Positions 19,929-21,481 of a DNA stretch of 21,481 nt are shown in pieces (position 1 is the first letter of the stretch; the number at the start of each line of letters is the position of its first letter). The position numbers were made by a program, and so were the translations under genes. Source of the DNA: Dichomitus squalens LYAD-421 SS1 (Eukaryota; Basidiomycota; Agaricomycetes; Polyporales; Polyporaceae). The notes under the pieces are model-generated. The model searched no databases. It saw only the letters and a program-made list of their open reading frames with translations, and was not told the DNA's origin. The stretch is from NCBI RefSeq assembly GCF_000275845.1, contig NW_006766933.1, positions 209,571-231,051 on the forward strand, read 5' to 3'.

Positions 19929-21423
19929 CTGTTAGAGGACAAGGATGTAGGTGAGAGTGCCCGCTGACCTGGATTCATCACGCTCACGGCACCGTTCTCA
20001 ATGCTTCCGCAGCAATTTGTCCGTCGCCGCTACCGACCTCATGCCCTCGGCTTCTGGCATGCTTGTACTCTCCTTGAAAGCACATCTGGCTCCTTGTCCC
20101 TGGCTGCCAAGCCACTCCCCAGTAATGGAGCTGTCGCCATATCACCTGACAAGGCCAACGTATAACGGCGCGGGTGTTCTTACGGGTCATCGTGTTTCCC
20201 GCATTACGTCTTAGAATGTGGTGTCATTCATCGGATTCGTGGACTCTATCAGCCATAACGCCCCAGCACGGGGGTGCACGTCGCAGGAACGGGTGTGCGT
20301 TCAGGAGCGCATCTATCATGTTGGACGTGATCCTACTAGATGGCGCTCACCTCACGAGATCGGGTAAGAGGATCGAAATCCTGCCGGCAGCGAAGCATTG
20401 GTTGATTCATATGACTGAGGTCTGTTCATTTCGAGAGGCTGACTCGTGCGCATAGACATCACCGCGGAGCCCAAGCGGTCCGCATCGCGGAGATAGTTGT
20501 TGGTCTCTTGTCTCGCTTGAGACAATCGACGAGCCGCAAGCGATCGGCGGTGGACTAAGCGTTGTCATTCACCACGTCCATCAGGTCTCAGGGTTGGGGG
20601 AGAGCATGTGAGTCTGGTAGCCGTCCATCGGGCTCCGCTTCTTCCCTCTGAGGAGGAGCGCCGCCACCGAGTGCCGTGCACATCACGCGCACGATGACCT
20701 TGTATTGTTGAGCGCTGCTATGCAACCAGTGATTCTATCCGTGGGGGCCGAATAGCCATGCCTTGAGCGTGTACGCGATGTCGGGTGTTTTGGCACCGCG
20801 TCCGACATGCTGGCTGTAATAGCCCTTGTCTTTCACCGACCTCCTACCTGGTTACTGATGCTTTCGTAGAGATGATTACGATTCTTGCCGACATGTATTG
20901 ACTCATGTCCTTGCGTTGTGATATTCCCTACCCGGAAACGCTCTCGCTCCGCTGATGCATTTTTCGGTCGGCCAGAAGCCCTGTATGAATGGCGCATCAC
21001 CATGGTTCCATGTCCACGTTTGGAACATCAAAGGCGACCTCTGAATTGTATTGGACGGAAGAACAACGTGTTCTGTCATGAAGACGAGTAGCCTACAACG
21101 AGGTATGTAAACCTCTGGGATATCGGGCCAGGGAGGTATCAAACCTCCCAAGCCCCTTGCACGTGCTGATACCTTACCAGTGGCCCCAGTGTCGCCCTAC
21201 CGACCGTCCGTGCGCCCTCCTGTCCCATCAATTAGAGATAGACGACGCGTGAGCACGCGTTCATGTGCCCCTTCTCAATACGATGACGCTCAAACACTCC
21301 AGTACGCCGCGGTAAGATATAAGGCGGCAGAGATGGGGTACGAAGAGCAAGGGACGGAGAACATATTGAACGGTGTGGACAGAGCAGGGGAGGAGGGACT
21401 GTTAGCTGGAGCAGTGGGGACGC
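19929..21423. other. Poorly coding right-hand stretch
   Basis: A minus-strand open segment upstream of H (20190-19988) may be its preceding exon. Another at 21151-20903 contains DAPFIQGF, like the DAPFIFEQ of locus F. A small hairpin (7-bp stem, GGGAGGT/ACCTCCC, 21131-21149) is visible. I find no joined gene model. Confidence 0.35.
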
Positions 21424-21480
21424 ATGTCATCGTATGGCGCTAATCACAATGTATGTCATCGTGTGGCGCTAATCACATTA
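21424..21480. repeat. Tandem duplication, 29-bp unit, at the right edge
   Basis: Two adjacent near-identical units, each starting ATGTCATCGTRTGGCGCTAA and continuing TCACA (21424-21452 and 21453-21480). They differ at one A/G position and at the end. The array may continue beyond the window. Confidence 0.85.
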
Positions 21481-21481
21481 A

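Noticed and set aside
8900..21150. F, G and H copies as a transposable element
   Set aside because: No terminal repeats, target-site duplications, reverse transcriptase or transposase motifs seen; conserved splice sites favour ordinary genes, though a decayed element is not excluded.

Overview
The window looks like nuclear DNA of a basidiomycete fungus, most likely an Agaricomycete. Genes on both strands are split by many short introns (mostly 43-65 bp, GTRNGT-like donors, CTRAY-like branch sites, YAG acceptors), spacing is compact, and the best-recognised products belong to an expanded kinase-like family typical of mushroom and polypore genomes. Nothing looks prokaryotic or viral. Two telomere-type units at the extreme left hint at a (sub)telomeric setting but do not prove it.

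The backbone is four members of one five-exon kinase-like family: K1 (1341-2649, minus, broken), K2 (3877-5205, minus, intact, 365 aa), K3 (12665-14038, plus, intact, 383 aa but with HCD in place of the catalytic HRD) and K4 (15893-17219, minus, intact, 373 aa). K1 and K2 are close paralogues lying in tandem; K3 and K4 are more diverged. Intron positions and phases are the same in all four.

Each kinase start faces a gene or open frame of opposite direction across a short gap: K1 with an interrupted frame at 2990-3595, K2 with partner A (5610-6437, plus), K3 with partner B (10774-12418, minus, eight exons), K4 with partner C (17568-about 18240, plus, no start codon found). A, B and C show little overall sequence identity, yet each has an exon of 127-139 nt entering in phase 2 and leaving in phase 0 that encodes a helix-rich segment. 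They may therefore be one fast-evolving family paired with the kinases. This pairing is the most interesting feature of the window; its function is unknown.

Layout left to right: small acidic-tailed gene E (167-912, plus); K1; interrupted frame; K2; partner A; a 1.8 kb stretch without a convincing gene; gene D (8213-8641, plus); locus F (10110-8730, minus); partner B; K3; locus G (about 15367-14378, minus); K4; partner C; then about 3 kb of poorly coding DNA with one good minus-strand terminal exon (H, 19928-19740) and a 29-bp tandem duplication at the right edge. F and G are alignable diverged relatives sharing a 21-nt micro-exon, and G shares a short coding block with H, so a second decaying gene family is interleaved with the kinases.

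All exon models were made by eye from splice signals, reading-frame continuity and comparison between paralogues inside the window. The kinase models are strong, B and A good, E, D, C, F, G and H provisional.
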